A stretch of DNA of 64,000 bases, taken from the NCBI GenBank assembly GCA_964030475.1, contig CAXIPT010000005.1, forward strand, positions 4,258,650 to 4,322,649, given 5' to 3'. The position numbers were made by a program, and so were the translations under genes. Below the pieces are notes generated by a model that made no database searches, was not told where the DNA came from, and saw only the letters and a program-made list of their open reading frames with translations. This DNA is from Tethya wilhelma. Taxonomy: Eukaryota > Porifera > Demospongiae > Tethyida > Tethyidae. Below, piece after piece: positions 22,801 through 33,639 of the stretch. How positions within the stretch are numbered: the first letter of the stretch is position 1; every line of letters starts with the position of its first letter.

Positions 22801-25800
22801 TCAGTCATACTGCCGAGTATGATATTCATATAATTGTGCAGTCTTAGACTATCTTCACTAGGTTGATCAACAGCACGGATATCAGCATCATAGACAAACT
22901 TTCCAGACACTATACACAAGAATTAAACAATGAATCACAATCATCATAATCTGTAATACAATCTTACAGAGGCATACATGTTTAAGCATAATACAGTTAA
23001 ACCACCGAACAAAGGACAATTTGGGGTTGAGATTTTTGTCCCCCCTCCCTCCACCAAAACTTCTCAAAAACAACAACATCAACAAAGCATGAAGTACTTA
23101 ATCTATTATAATACAACACACGTTCCACTAGTAGCATTCTAGTAGGATGGACAAGGTCATCCAGTCTTCCCTCCTCATCTAGAGATGACTCAAGGTAGTC
23201 AGTGAAACGATAGAGAATGTCATTCAGTCCAGGGATGTAGGAGTAGACAACTTTAGGAAGAGTCTGTTTTCCAAGAGCTGTTCTCTGTTTCTTCCATTCA
23301 GGACCATCACTATTAAAATACATTGCTTAGAACAATATGTTTAATTTAGATCTGGAAAAATCTGAGTCTGGATTCTAAATGTTTAGAATCTAAACACCCT
23401 GTTTAAGATCTAAACAAATTGATGTTTATTCAGTAGTATTAATTAATGATATGTGCATATCATTTGCAAATTATCTTAACCAGACTGAGAATATTTTCCG
23501 GATCTTATGCAGTCTTATACTAAGTATACTCCTACTTCTCGCAAATGTTCCATCAAAATAATTATAGCTATACCATAGAGTCGGGTTATTAAGCACATGC
23601 GCTTATTGGGATATTAGTGAAAAAGTATGCGCTAAATAATGAGGTGCGCCTAATAACGAGGGCTAACATATGACCACGCCTCCAAATAAATGATGTCATC
23701 AAGCAGAAATCGATTGCGCTAGCGGTGCTAGAGCTCTAAACGCGGCGAGAAGCTGCCTTTTCTAAGTAAAATGGAAGGCCAAGTAGTGAAAGAAAGCGTT
23801 GTTTATGGCTGTCAGGCTTAGAAAACTACGTGAACATCTAGTTTATAAACTTTGCGCCTGTTATCAAAGGTAAGTGTGAGAAGACAGTATGCGCCTAATA
23901 GCGAATGTGCACCTAATAACGAAGTGCGCCTAATAACCCGACTCTACTGTATATCATAATAATTATTATAACCGTAGAAGAACAATTTTCAGAAACTTAT
24001 ACTTGGTGCATGAAAGTACTAGTTTAAATTGTGAATTCATACATTATATTGTACGTGGAAATATTGGTGTTATAAACATTGAGTGATTGCATGGGCAATT
24101 GGTACAGATATTGTCAAACTTTTACAATAGCAATTTGAATAATTATGGTTTCATGCTATTGGTTAGGTATATACATAATGATACAGTATTGCACATAGGA
24201 AAAAATCACTAACTTTCAAACCACCAATATTTTTGTAGGTGGGACGATGACCAAACTTGCCCAATTAAAATGAATAATAAATTAATGTTCACCAATATTT
24301 CCATGACTATGGTACATTAATTATATACTTACTCAAAAACCATTGGACATGCAGTTTTCATTCCCTTTTCATATATCCACTTTAGCCTTGGGTTTACTAT
24401 TGTGTCCCTCTGAGGGTATCTCCCTTCTCTTCTCAACACCACTTCCAAAGAATCTGGGTCCTTAATCACCACTGAACTGCGGCCTGCATGTTACAGAGTA
24501 GTAACTGTTAATTGTAGCACTTTGGATCAGTATCATATTATAAGCAAAGTTGTGTGTGTCCATGTGTATGTACATGTGTAACGGAAGAGCACAGGAAGTG
24601 ATGCGACCTCGAGCTAAAATGCTACTTTTTCTCTGGATTGTGAAAAATTCAAACTATGAAAAGTGTGCCTAGAGAGCTAGCTTAGATAGTCCAAGCCTAA
24701 TGTAGAATAGCAGGTGCTACAAGTATGGCTAACTTTTCTTGAGATCGATGACAAGGCTTACCAGTGGCATCCGTATCCGACAAAGAAGTGTGATAGAGCA
24801 GCCAATCTTTCATTAAAAAAGCGTAGCGAGGGGAGCGCTTTCGCTTCTAGAAGTCTGCTTCTCTGTCGCTGTACACGAAACACAGCTAGCCAGATAATGA
24901 GTTTCTCTGCCAGTGGATTGCAAAAATGGCGGAAGTTGGAAAAGGGTCCTCTGTGACGTCACGTACTGAGATTGCTGAGCGCGCTGGCCAAATTGCAGAG
25001 GAGCAGTACATGCATGCAAGGTTACCTTTCACTGCCCAGTTATTACTATGCAGATGCCTGTGCTTGCATGCATCTAGCAGTAAACATCAGTAATTAAGCT
25101 TCATACACAAGCAAGGAGCGTGGCAAGCGAAGCGAGCCACACTCCTAGTACATAATAATGAAGTCCTTAAAACTGTGAAGGTAGTCCTCATTACCATGGC
25201 ATTTTCTTTCTCCCTTAGTCTCGTGTAGCCAGACCCCTTTCACTCCGCCTAAATGGCTCTGGGGGAAAAGGGGTGTGGTCTATTACGCATGCTAAACTTG
25301 TGGTGAGGCCAGGAATTTTGGCCTGACCAATGAAATCACAGAACACGTAATTATTCCTCTGTGATTGCTTCCGTGCACGTTAAATAAAATGAAAGTCATG
25401 GTGTTGTTCTTGAATGTGAGAGGTGCGTAACTATGTGTCTTTGCTAAAAACTCGTCGGCTCTTATTTTAGATCTTTTCAATAGTTTATCAAATTATGGCA
25501 ACCAAGAGCAGCTAACACTGCCATACTCTGCTCCGTCAAGAGTGAGAAATTGGCTCGAGAAGATTTACCCCACCTAAAAAATTGAAAAATTTTCCATCTT
25601 GTTATGCAATAATTGCATTCCATCTGCACAAGTTTAGCATGTGTGATAGACCAGACCCCTTTTCCCGCAGAGCCATATAGGTGAAAGAAAAGGGGTCTGG
25701 CTACGCAAGACTATTTCTCCCTCACAGTAAGGTCTGGCCAGCAAGATTAATTTTATACTCAGACTTCAAAAGTTATAGGAAATTAGCTAGATCTAGACTA

Positions 25801-26062
25801 TTCATTTGGTTAATGTACCTGCCACTTGAAATTTGAATATATCACCATACTTCTTGAAACACTCTCCAAAATAATCACTCAGTCTATCAGCGTTTCTTTT
25901 CAACTCCAACAAGTTTCCAACAAATGGAAGAGGTTTTGGTCCTGGGATAGAGCTCAGTGGTTTCAGTGCTTGCTCAGTAGTACTTGCTCGTGACAATGTT
26001 AGAATGGTTAGGCCCAAGCCTTCAGTTTGGAGACAGAGCTTCCGAGAGGCTCGTGTAGCCAT
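16860..26062 (-). CDS. Cytochrome P450 (mitochondrial-clan-like), frameshifted in exon 7
   Basis: Ten exons on the minus strand: 26062-25819, 24483-24333, 23309-23122, 22909-22728, 22521-22351, 22029-21863, 18044-17965, 17886-17730, 17656-17613 and 16973-16860. With exon 7 restored to 82 nt they would give 499 aa, the normal P450 length. Landmarks: Arg-rich start MATRASRKLCLQ (possible mitochondrial presequence), IPGPKPLPFVGNLLEL, a helix-C stretch DGPEWKKQR, I-helix ASGVDT-T, ExxR as ESFR, PETFDPDRW, heme loop FLPFGFGPRACYG, then GKRFAELEMKL. Exon 7 has 80 nt against 82 in the paralogue at 62558-62639, shifting frame before ILGYNIPAK. It is therefore a pseudogene, an allele defect or a base-call error. 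The start ATG sits only 14 bp from the transposon end at 26076. Introns hold several transposons and a membrane-protein gene. Substrate unknown. Confidence 0.85.
18160..19219. mobile_element. Non-autonomous DNA transposon with CACTG/CACTA ends
   Basis: Inverted ends: CACTGTAAAAACGGAGTAAT at 18160 and, read on the minus strand from 19219, CACTAAAACGGATTGGTGAA. Both are followed by CGTCACTACCAA. Many inverted TAGTGA/TCACTA words lie just inside each end, like the subterminal repeats of CACTA-type elements. I could not find a convincing target duplication. It sits in the P450 intron between exons 6 and 7. Confidence 0.6.
19461..20468 (+). CDS. Single-exon multi-pass membrane protein, function unknown
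   Basis: A 335-aa uninterrupted reading frame inside, and antisense to, the large P450 intron. Hydrophobic segments are near residues 22-44 (YILLESIPTLVLFFPMFIIG), 104-118 (LGLCGASFATYAAIQ), 180-206 (FAFNFGTALAAAGGLIAMVR), 227-245 (IQYVLIACTLIIPFGVLPF) and 262-282 (LVPFYIEVVCPTLALAVGLE). Cysteines between the second and third segments suggest an extracellular or lumenal loop. The C-tail is acidic and hydrophilic. Start could be residue 1 or Met11 (19491); neither is clearly better. I do not recognise the family. Lack of introns in an intron-rich genome suggests a nested retrocopy or a lineage-specific single-exon family. Confidence 0.6.
   Translation: MFGHFVISANMIKPNTSRFTYILLESIPTLVLFFPMFIIGLIYCNRRFTNRGKKHDKLLFSMAAAVFGPGDGLLQYKQEKTTTNESGSHLYIRNKEVKNKEILSLGLCGASFATYAAIQFWDTFLLTKSNTCDDTNIDCFLDLEFNGTSHYGISPIKDCRLVEEYRQDGAKVVISCYEFAFNFGTALAAAGGLIAMVRIAIKICEAAFSFCYKRATTRKSRILLRAIQYVLIACTLIIPFGVLPFKLKRSTANPYEILELVPFYIEVVCPTLALAVGLELPWWKFVDSNTAEKKKDNNQHELLEKLLDTDQSHEDSDHSTDGTTYHNIDELTRTI
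20707..21100 (-). mobile_element. 5'-truncated LINE 3' end with poly-A tail
   Basis: The minus-strand frame 21096-20848 ends with INAWNNLPRDLLELDSDSFN and FKCNV, the pattern seen at the C-terminus of many non-LTR reverse-transcriptase ORFs (WN-LP ... S-N-FK). A run of about 24 T at 20709-20732 on the plus strand is the poly-A tail in the element's orientation. Only the last 80 or so residues remain, typical of 5' truncation during target-primed integration. Confidence 0.65.
23573..23949. mobile_element. Mariner-like MITE with TA target duplication
   Basis: Terminal inverted repeats CCATAGAGTCGGGTTATTA at 23573 and, on the other strand from 23949, CAGTAGAGTCGGGTTATTAG. TA dinucleotides flank both ends. 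Internal words GCGCCTAATAACGA recur near both termini. No coding capacity. It lies in the P450 intron between exons 2 and 3. Confidence 0.75.
24581..25146 (+). repeat. Dispersed 565-bp repeat (copy in P450-1 intron 1)
   Basis: From about GTAACGGAAG to CACACTCCTAGTAC. It is repeated in inverted orientation at about 55945-56528, inside an intron of the second P450. Shared words include GATGCGACCTCGAGCTAAAA, GGCTTACCAGTGGCATCCGT and AAAATGGC. Non-coding; class not determined. Confidence 0.7.
25216..25713. mobile_element. hAT-like MITE with 8-9 bp target duplication
   Basis: Ends TAGTCTCGTGTAGCCAGACC (left) and, on the opposite strand from 25713, TAGTCTTGCGTAGCCAGACC. Flanked by identical TTTCTCCCT at 25207-25215 and 25714-25722. 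Internal inverted homology extends through AGAGCCAT and GGTCTATTACGCATGC-like words. An 8-bp class duplication and TAG ends fit the hAT superfamily. Sits in P450-1 intron 1. Confidence 0.75.
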
Positions 26063-26075
26063 GTCTATTAATAAA

Positions 26076-26157
26076 ACACCCGTTTCATGAACTTTTTCCC
26101 ACACGCGAACCGATAAAATGTAAGAACCTTCTCCTGGCATCCATGGGTTAAAGTTCC
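26076..26157 (+). repeat. Left terminal inverted repeat of the KDZ element
   Basis: Matches the reverse complement of 33640-33722 almost perfectly (ACACCC, TTCATGAACTTTTTCCCACA, CGAACCGATAAAATGTAAGA, GGCATCCATGGGTTAAAG). It begins 14 bp upstream of the P450 start codon. Confidence 0.75.
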
Positions 26158-27033
26158 CTAAGTAAAAGTTTAACCCTTTTTGCATTAGCGTGCCTGCTGT
26201 ATTATCTATGGTCTAACTCTCTATTAAACACTTGAAGGCCTGTAGTATCAGATCTCCCTCACTGCAGCTTCATCAAACTATCCGAGATAAAGCCAACTAG
26301 ATGGAAACTCAGAGTGATTCACAGTCTGATGCTTCAGAAGTTTCCTCATCAGCACAGACTACTGAATCATGTGAATGTGACAAGAAGAAGAGCAGCCGAA
26401 AGTTTTCCCACCAGCAAACAGGCATTTTAAATGCCTATTATAAAGCTGGGATGAAAGGAGAGGGGAAGCAATATGAATTTTTTATAGATCGTGCTGCTGG
26501 TGAATCCAAATTATCGACTAAGCAAGTGAAGGTAAGACAGACAATATACAGGATGGTATGTTATATGTACATCATAGATGCATACATAACCTCATGACGT
26601 AACTTATGTAGAGATGGATCAAGAAAAAAAACTATCGACTAAAGCATGCAAGACGATCAGACAGTGAGGTATTGCCTGTCGCCAAGAAGAAGAAATTAAC
26701 ACCTTGGCAGCAATTCATGAAAGAGTTTGGATCAACTCAAGGTAATGCTACAGTTTGAAATTGAGCTTGCACACTACTGAATGATTATAGAACAATGTTA
26801 ACTTTATCACTGCCTTGTGACAATTCCTTTAGATGGGAAAACTGCTATGGCTGAAGGAATGATTGAATTCAACAAGGCAGCTAAGCTTGCATACAATTCA
26901 ATCAGTTCAGAAGAGAAAGCTACACTGTCAGAGCGATGTGCAACACAGTCAGTTAGCTCAATGAGTGTCAAGGCTATCAGAAAACATGGTCAAAAGACTT
27001 TTGAGAAAATACAGAAACTGGTGCGTAAGGGCT

Positions 27034-27655
27034 AAGCTGTCCACACTTGAGGTGTACTTAGGGTTCCAATCTGTCCACACTTGTAGTATGTGTAGGGTTC
27101 CAATCTGTCCACACTTGAGGTGTACTTAGGGTTCCAATCTGTCCACACTTGTAATATGCATAGGGTTCCAATCTGTCTACACGTGTGGTATGCATAGGGT
27201 TCCAATCTGTCCACACTTGTAATATGTTTAGGGTTCCAACATGTCCACACTTGTAGTATGTGTAGGGTTCCAATCTGTCCACACTTGAGGTGTACTTAGG
27301 GTTCCAATCTGTCCACACATGTGGTATGCATAGGGTCCCAATCTGTCCACACTGGTAGTATGCATAGGGTTCCAATCTGTCCACACGTGTGGTATGCATA
27401 GGGTTCCAATCTGTCCACACTTGTAGTATGCATAGGGTTCCAATCTGTCCACACATGTGGTATGCATAAGGTTCCAATCTGTCCACACATGTGGTATGCA
27501 TAGGGTTCCAATCTGTCCACACATGTGGTATGCATAGGGTTCCAATCTGTCCACACATGTGGTATGCATAGGGTTCCAATCTGTCCACACTTGTAGTATG
27601 CATAGGATTCCAATCTGTCCGCGGTTCCAATTTGTCCACACTTGTAGTGTTATAC
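27034..27655. repeat. 34-bp minisatellite, about 18 copies
   Basis: A head-to-tail array with period 34 bp. Unit core is GGGTTCCAATCTGTCCACAC followed by a variable 14 bp such as TTGTAGTATGCATA, ATGTGGTATGCATA or TTGAGGTGTACTTA. Units vary by a few substitutions, mainly in the second half, with interleaved subtypes. There is no spacer structure, so it is not CRISPR-like. It lies in intron 3 of the homeodomain/Ulp1 gene. Confidence 0.95.
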
Positions 27656-28146
27656 TGTGCTCCTTCCAATTTTGTGGTGTAACTATTTAAGCTTATTTGT
27701 ACAATTATTAATGCATACATGTACACTTTTCTTTTTCTAGCTGACAGAACTAGAAGAACTAGGATACGCTGGATTCTCTTTTGCCTTTTTTGAGGAGGAT
27801 GTGCTATTTTGTAGTACCACAACTGCTAACTGTTGCTCTTCTCATCAAATGATTGAGTATTTGCATGCTACTATAATTGCTGGTAAAAACTTAGGACAAT
27901 ATTATAACTATGATTGTATGGCATAATATCAAATCATTTTACATTGCAGCAAATCCTCCCCTGCTTCCGCAAGACAATACACAGGTAACAGATAAGAGGA
28001 AGAAAGAACCAACCAAACAATCTACAAAATGCTCAAGAAAGAAAACAGAATGTGAGCACAAAGAGCCACCATCTACAACAAAACGGACAGACATCACATC
28101 TGATTCAGCATCAAATTCTATTTTAGCAAAATTGCTTTCTCCTGAG

Positions 28147-28290
28147 TCTCACTCGTCCGCCACTGACCCGTCTCACTCGTCCACCACTGACCCGTCTCAC
28201 TCGTCCACCACTGACCCGTCTCACTCGTCCACCACTGACCTGTCTCACTCGTCCACCACTGACCCGTCTCACTTGTCTGCCGCTGAATCA
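28147..28290 (+). repeat. 24-bp coding tandem repeat, six units
   Basis: Unit TCTCACTCGTCCACCACTGA plus CCCG, encoding SHSSTTDP. The outer units are diverged (SHSSATDP, SHLSAAES). It forms a Ser/Thr-rich linker upstream of the Ulp1 protease domain. Confidence 0.95.
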
Positions 28291-29412
28291 CATGCCAATC
28301 CTATTGTTGTTGAATCTACAGATCCAGCTCGAAGTACACCTGATTGGATACCTCATCTAGAGCTCTTCGCTACTGACTTGAAAATTTTGTCCAGCAATGA
28401 GTGGTTGAATGATAGAATCATTTACGCTGCACAAACTTTGTTACAGAATCAAACAAAGGATAAAGTGTACGGATGGCAATCCACCCTGTGTTCTAAGTGA
28501 AAAGAATTATTCCCAGCAATTCCTTTTGGTACGGCATTTGTGCAAGTTTTAAACGTAGCAGAATCTCATTGGATTACAAGTTCCAATCTGGCACCTGGGT
28601 ATGGAGGACACCATTGCAACACTGTTAGTTTGTATGACAGTATGCCAGGAGCAACAGTTAGTTCCAATATTGTGATGCAAATCTGCTCATTTTTCAAACC
28701 TCCACTACGAACTAAATCTGTCAAGTTTGATATTGTGAATATTGAGAGCCAAACAAACCTGCACGATTGTGGACTTTATGCACTGGCTTGTGCCACTGAA
28801 TTGGCTCATGGATGTGATCCCGTAGTTTGTAAGTGGAACACCAAGGAGATGCGGCCACATCTCATTGATTGTCTTGAAAAAGGAAGAATGTTACAATTCC
28901 CTACAATAAAAAGAAGACGACGTGTCCCTTTGGGAAGTAGGGTACGGAAGACACACGAAGTAGAAATACATTGTATTTGTAGGCTTCCTAATGAGGACAC
29001 CAGCAGAGCAATGATTCAATGCGACAGATGTCCAATTTGGTACCATAAGGATTGTGTCTCTCTTGATATGAACAAATCATACAAGAATGAAGATTGGATA
29101 TGTGACGATTGCAAGGAAACATTGAAGATAGCGCAATCATGATGAATTTATCAACATATTTGCTTATAGCTGGCTATCTTTCATTGTTGTATTCTTGAAC
29201 TAAAAAATTGTGTATACTATCTGATGTTATAATAAATAATGTTTGCAACAAAGATGTACGTTAAAGTTACATACACAATGTCATGCAATGAACAACAATA
29301 TAATGTATGATGCAAAGAGCTATATAAAAATTATAGGTGAGCAATAAATTTTTGAAAAGGCCAGTGCATGGCATTGTATATAACAGATATTACAGAAAAT
29401 AATGAGAAACAT

Positions 29413-32400
29413 TCAATCATAATTACATGTCTCATCATCACTACTGGAGTCATCAGAATCTGAGCTTGAATCAGAGTTGATATCATCACGATTAATTGCC
29501 AGAGTATGAGGAGTTGACACTCTACCAAATAGTACAGTTAGATCATCAACTTGTTTCTCTGCTGTAATTTGCATGCTCTTAAGAAGTGATACTGCTCCTC
29601 TTGAGTAAACATCTGCTTGTTTGGCAAAAGATTGAATTGTATCTGTGAGAATTTTCTTCTTTTCACTGTAGTATTCAATGGTGTTCTTCATTTCCGTGTT
29701 TAGCATGTTAATCTCTTCTGATGTACGCTTCATCATGATGTAAGCATCTATTAGATCCCTTTTACTTTTATGGTGAGTAAAGTGTGGCTGTAACACAGTT
29801 GATAGAATGGTAGGATCCAGTGCACCTTGAAGTGAAAGTTCTGTAGTGCTTTCACCTTTGACAACACATTGGCAAGCATTGTACTCGGGTAACATTGCCT
29901 TAACTTTCTTTGTTTCCTTCCCTATCTGTTTTGAAAGCTTCTTGGCAATCTTTTGGCCATCTGTAACAATAGTTCAAACTTTGAAATACAGTATAGCTAT
30001 ATACATAACTATACTATAATATAATGTATCATGCTATAGAATCAACGTAACTGTATAATTATACCTGCATATTTTGCTTTTAAATTCAGTAAGAATTGTC
30101 TCCTACTAGATGCTGCCAGCAGAGCCTCCCCAATTTGGTCTCCCTTTTCCTTGCAAATTGCACTCTGTGCTTCAAGGTATGCTTTAGCATTGGGGGCCCA
30201 CCGACAAGTAATACGATGCTCCTGTTCCATTTGTTTTAGTTCTTTATCAAGCCTAATAATTAGGTAAAAATTTTTTTATGCAAGAACTGAACTCATGACT
30301 GCATGCATCAGATTTAGAGGCTCATGCACATGCATACATACTGAAATGAGCCATGACTTTGTGCATATGCATGCATGCCTACAAGCTATTATTGGATGGT
30401 GGCCATGCAGTCTGACCTTAAAGTGCTTTGGTACATAACCAACTTCTCTTCTTGTGGGATATAAGTGTGAGTAAGCTTCTCTCTGCATGTTGAAATATAT
30501 ACGTGTATACAATGTTTATGTGCATTGTAATAGTTATGCATGGCTTATGATTAATTACGCTTACTTTAGTTGCATGTAAGATTGAATCATCAAAAAGTAG
30601 GTACACTTCCATTGTGGTAGCAGTCCTGCACGCATATAAAATCAATGCATGCAGTGATTATACTTTATATAGACTGATTAACCAAGTCTATAGATGCACC
30701 ATGCATGCATGGCTAAACTTACGTAGAGTTGAGGAATCATCAGTAGCAAGACTACGTTCTTCATCAATCCATTGCTTCACTACTACTTCAGTAACTTCAT
30801 TGCCTGTAAATTATTAGGGTATTGGTATTCATGAAGGAGGAGCCTGGGAATGAAGCTATATGTATTATACTAGTAATTATGGTGATGTGTGACTTAACCT
30901 GCAGCATTTGAAAGTTTATGAAATGTTTCCTTGGCTACACAATTCATTTCAAGTGCTTTCTTCAATCTTTTGACAAGCAACCGACCTATAAAAGCATACC
31001 AAAAATTAATGTTAATACATGTCTTGTACTACTAAATCAGGCATTAATTCAGTCTACATATAATTATACATAGTGAAAGTGCAGACTACATTATGTCCTG
31101 TCACTGAGGGCACCTATGATCATGCAAGCTAGGCTCTTACCCATCTTCTTTTTTGTCTGTATTCCATAGTAGATCAAAGCATGAGCCAAGATGTCCACAC
31201 GATGGGCAGGTCTCATCTCTTTCGTCATTCTACTAAAACGTCTCAGGTAGGACCACAAACGTTCCATCACTTCACCATCACTTAATCCAATTCCACTGCA
31301 CCTTAGTGGACTGAAGACCATCTGTATTATGGATGGAAAAATATTTATCATGATGCAAACTATATCTTAATTTATTTGTCAAACCTGACATGATGCTTTG
31401 TGACCAAACGAGTGAAAACTAGGCAAACAAAGGCTGATTCGCTCCAAGACATCATTTCTTCCACTAAGCTGTTTCATAAGTATATTATTATGTGCTTGAT
31501 ATCACATATCTGGTAAGATGGATAGCAAAACAATAAACACATACCTTAAGGTGTTTTTGCAATGTGCAAGCTACATCATACATGACAAAAACTTCTGTTT
31601 TGTCATTGTGTTTTGCAACAATTCTGTCTATCAGATATATTGCATATGACAATCTGAATGCATGTATGCATGTGTATGTATGTATGTATGTATGTATGTA
31701 TGTATGTACATTATAGTCATTATAGTATAAACCCATGCATGCATTCAAATTATATACCTCTCTCCATGTTTCAGATTTAAAAATATAGCAGGAAATTCAT
31801 GCCGACATGCACAGCCAAATAAGGCTGTCTCATCAAGTGCTCGATATCTTGTAGAGCTACGCAATGTATTTCCAGCTAAAAAATTGTTACACTCCTACAA
31901 CATATAAAATAATTGAACACATGCATCAATTAACAATGTACACATTTTTTACGATGTAAATTTCAATTCGTGTGCATGTGTATGCATACATACCTTGGTA
32001 GTTTCCTTGACAGGACGAGATTCTTTGACAAATTCATCAACTTCACTTTGGTCACAGAAAAAATGGTCACCATGAAATGCAGTTCTATGACTAACACCAG
32101 CAGATTTCTTTCGAGGAAGGCCAAAGAGTCCATCAATAGCATATACCACCTTGCCAGTGGTCTATATTATAATAATATTATTGTATATACATATTCACAT
32201 TGACAATATCATGCATGCATGCATGCACACAGCCACATGTAAGTAATATCATACTTTGGGGCAAGCTGGACAGACATTTCCTGGGTTTATATCTGATGAC
32301 AAGTAGCTGAGATGTCGTATTTCATGCTTTAAGAACCTAGTAAATTCATTGGTTGACAAACAATTAATATGATCATATTATGTATATATATATATATATG

Positions 32401-33586
32401 AGTCTAGAATACCTGTATTCTTCAAAAGCATCAATAAGACTTGCATATATATCTCTTCCCTGCATGTGTATTGAAAATTATATAGCTATACATACAGTAC
32501 ACAATTCACCATACATTTCATGATCATTAATTATCAAGCAATTTTTAATAACCATGCAGCTAATACAGTGTGTATACACTTACTTTTGCAATGGACTGTG
32601 GGCTTCTAAAATATAAGGCATTGCAAAAATCTCTGAGTGCTACCTGGCACTCCAGTAGCAGTGATTCAGCCCAATCTAATAGCTTGAATGTGAATGCATA
32701 CTTTGGGTACTGTGGAGAAGCTGGCCATAGTTGAGCTCGAACTAGAGTTACTGCAACATCTTCACATCCACAACAGACCAGTTCAATGGAATGTTCTATT
32801 CCTATAAGGTCACATTATATTATATATAGTAAGTGATGCAAGCTCAGAGATGGCATTTATACATGTTAATTTAACATACCATTATCATCAAGGCAGCGTA
32901 GCAACACTGTTTTCCTGCTTGAACAATCATGAAATGGTAAAACATTTATCTGCTGAACTCCCATGTCATAAGGTACATAGTGATCACCCTGCATCAACAT
33001 AACATAATATAGAACATTCAGAGCCTCAGATATTAAACACACTGTCATGTAAACTATAGCTATACATGTCTGGACCTATAGCTACTAGCGGCTGTAGGCC
33101 ATGACTCAACACACTTACATCCCATTTTTCTGCAGTATGGAATACATTAACTTTTTTGTGTTGACTACGGTAGCAATCATAGCAGTAGAACACAAGAGGC
33201 CCACAACTCTGACAGCGATAAGTAGCAAGACCTGAGCACAGGAGGCACAGTTGTCCCGGTGGCATAGCACTGCATTCAGTAGCTGCACGAAGAAGTTTGT
33301 GGCGTACTTCCTGCCAACCTCTTACACTGGCTTTACTTTGTAGTTCATGATATGTAGGCCCTTCAATATCATGGTTGAAGGAGTATTCTGAATCTTGTAG
33401 TATCTGATCATCACTCATGCTTGTCACAGTATTTGGCCCACCATGATCATCAGAACTTCCACACACGTCACTGGAAATGGATGTTTGACTTCTAGCAGCA
33501 ACTCCTCGGTGAATAGGTCTTGCATCTGCCACTGAAGGCTGAGTAAATTTGAGAGGAGGCAATTTGAAAGCTTTATATACAGCCAT
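29413..33586 (-). CDS. KDZ (Kyakuja/Dileera/Zisupton) transposase
   Basis: About 14 exons on the minus strand, roughly 840 aa, no stop or frameshift seen. N-terminal exon 33586-33119 (MAVYKAFKLPPLKFTQPS) ends in a cysteine cluster CLLCSGLATYRCQSC ... FYCYDCYRSQH, a zinc motif known to associate with KDZ transposases. Next are the conserved VTLVRAQLWPASPQYPKYAF segment (about 32800-32585), CPACPK, KVVYAIDGLFGLPRKK (about 32160), ALFGCACRHEFPAIFLN and HGER (about 31755-31895), VFVMYDVACTLQKHLK (about 31550-31655) and GIGLSDGEVMERLWSYLRRF with SRMTKEMRPAHRVDIL (about 31140-31335). The C-terminal exon (to 29413) has a coiled-coil-like segment and an acidic DSSSDSDDSSSDDE tail. Candidate catalytic acids are Asp in AIDG, Asp in MYDVAC and Glu in GEVMERLW, by analogy with the family. 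It should catalyse movement of the 7.6-kb element. Confidence 0.88.
31671..31708. repeat. (TATG)n microsatellite
   Basis: A perfect TATG run of about nine units in a KDZ transposase intron. Confidence 0.9.
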
Positions 33587-33639
33587 TGCTCATAGCTTGT
33601 GCACTCAGAGTATGAAAGGGGTTAATAATATTGTCGGTA

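Larger units (their letters stand above)
26301..29142 (+). pseudogene. Homeodomain-like / Ulp1 (C48) protease / PHD protein of the KDZ element, one in-frame stop
   Basis: Five exons in phase: 26301-26531, 26612-26741, 26833-27020, 27741-27882 and 27950-29142, about 626 aa. N-terminal homeodomain-like fold (FSHQQTGILNAYYKAG ... KQVKRWIKKKNYRLK, split by an intron before RWIKKK). The middle carries the Ser/Thr-rich SHSSTTDP tandem repeat. The C-terminal half is an Ulp1/SENP-like cysteine protease: ATDLKILSSNEWLNDRIIY, catalytic His in ESHWI, Asp in SLYDS, then the ESQTNLHDCGLYALACA active-site Cys. A PHD finger follows (CICRLPNEDTSRAMIQCDRC, IWYHKDC, WICDDC). TGA at 28498-28500 interrupts the protease in frame between CSK and KELFPAIPFG. 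The rest is open, so decay is recent or the base is wrong. Intron 3 holds the 34-bp minisatellite. Ulp1 proteins remove SUMO-type modifiers; a role in transposition is inference. Confidence 0.75.

Noticed and set aside
26063..26185. N-terminal extension of P450 exon 1 (upstream in-frame Met codons)
   Set aside because: That sequence is the KDZ terminal repeat, also found at 33640-33722 in non-coding context; the start is placed at MATRASRK.
27034..27655. CRISPR-like array
   Set aside because: Units are contiguous and similar throughout; there are no unique spacers and the genome is eukaryotic.
27058..27822. 254-aa minus-strand ORF as a real protein
   Set aside because: It is almost entirely translation of the 34-bp minisatellite and has no independent gene signals; reported as a repeat property instead.
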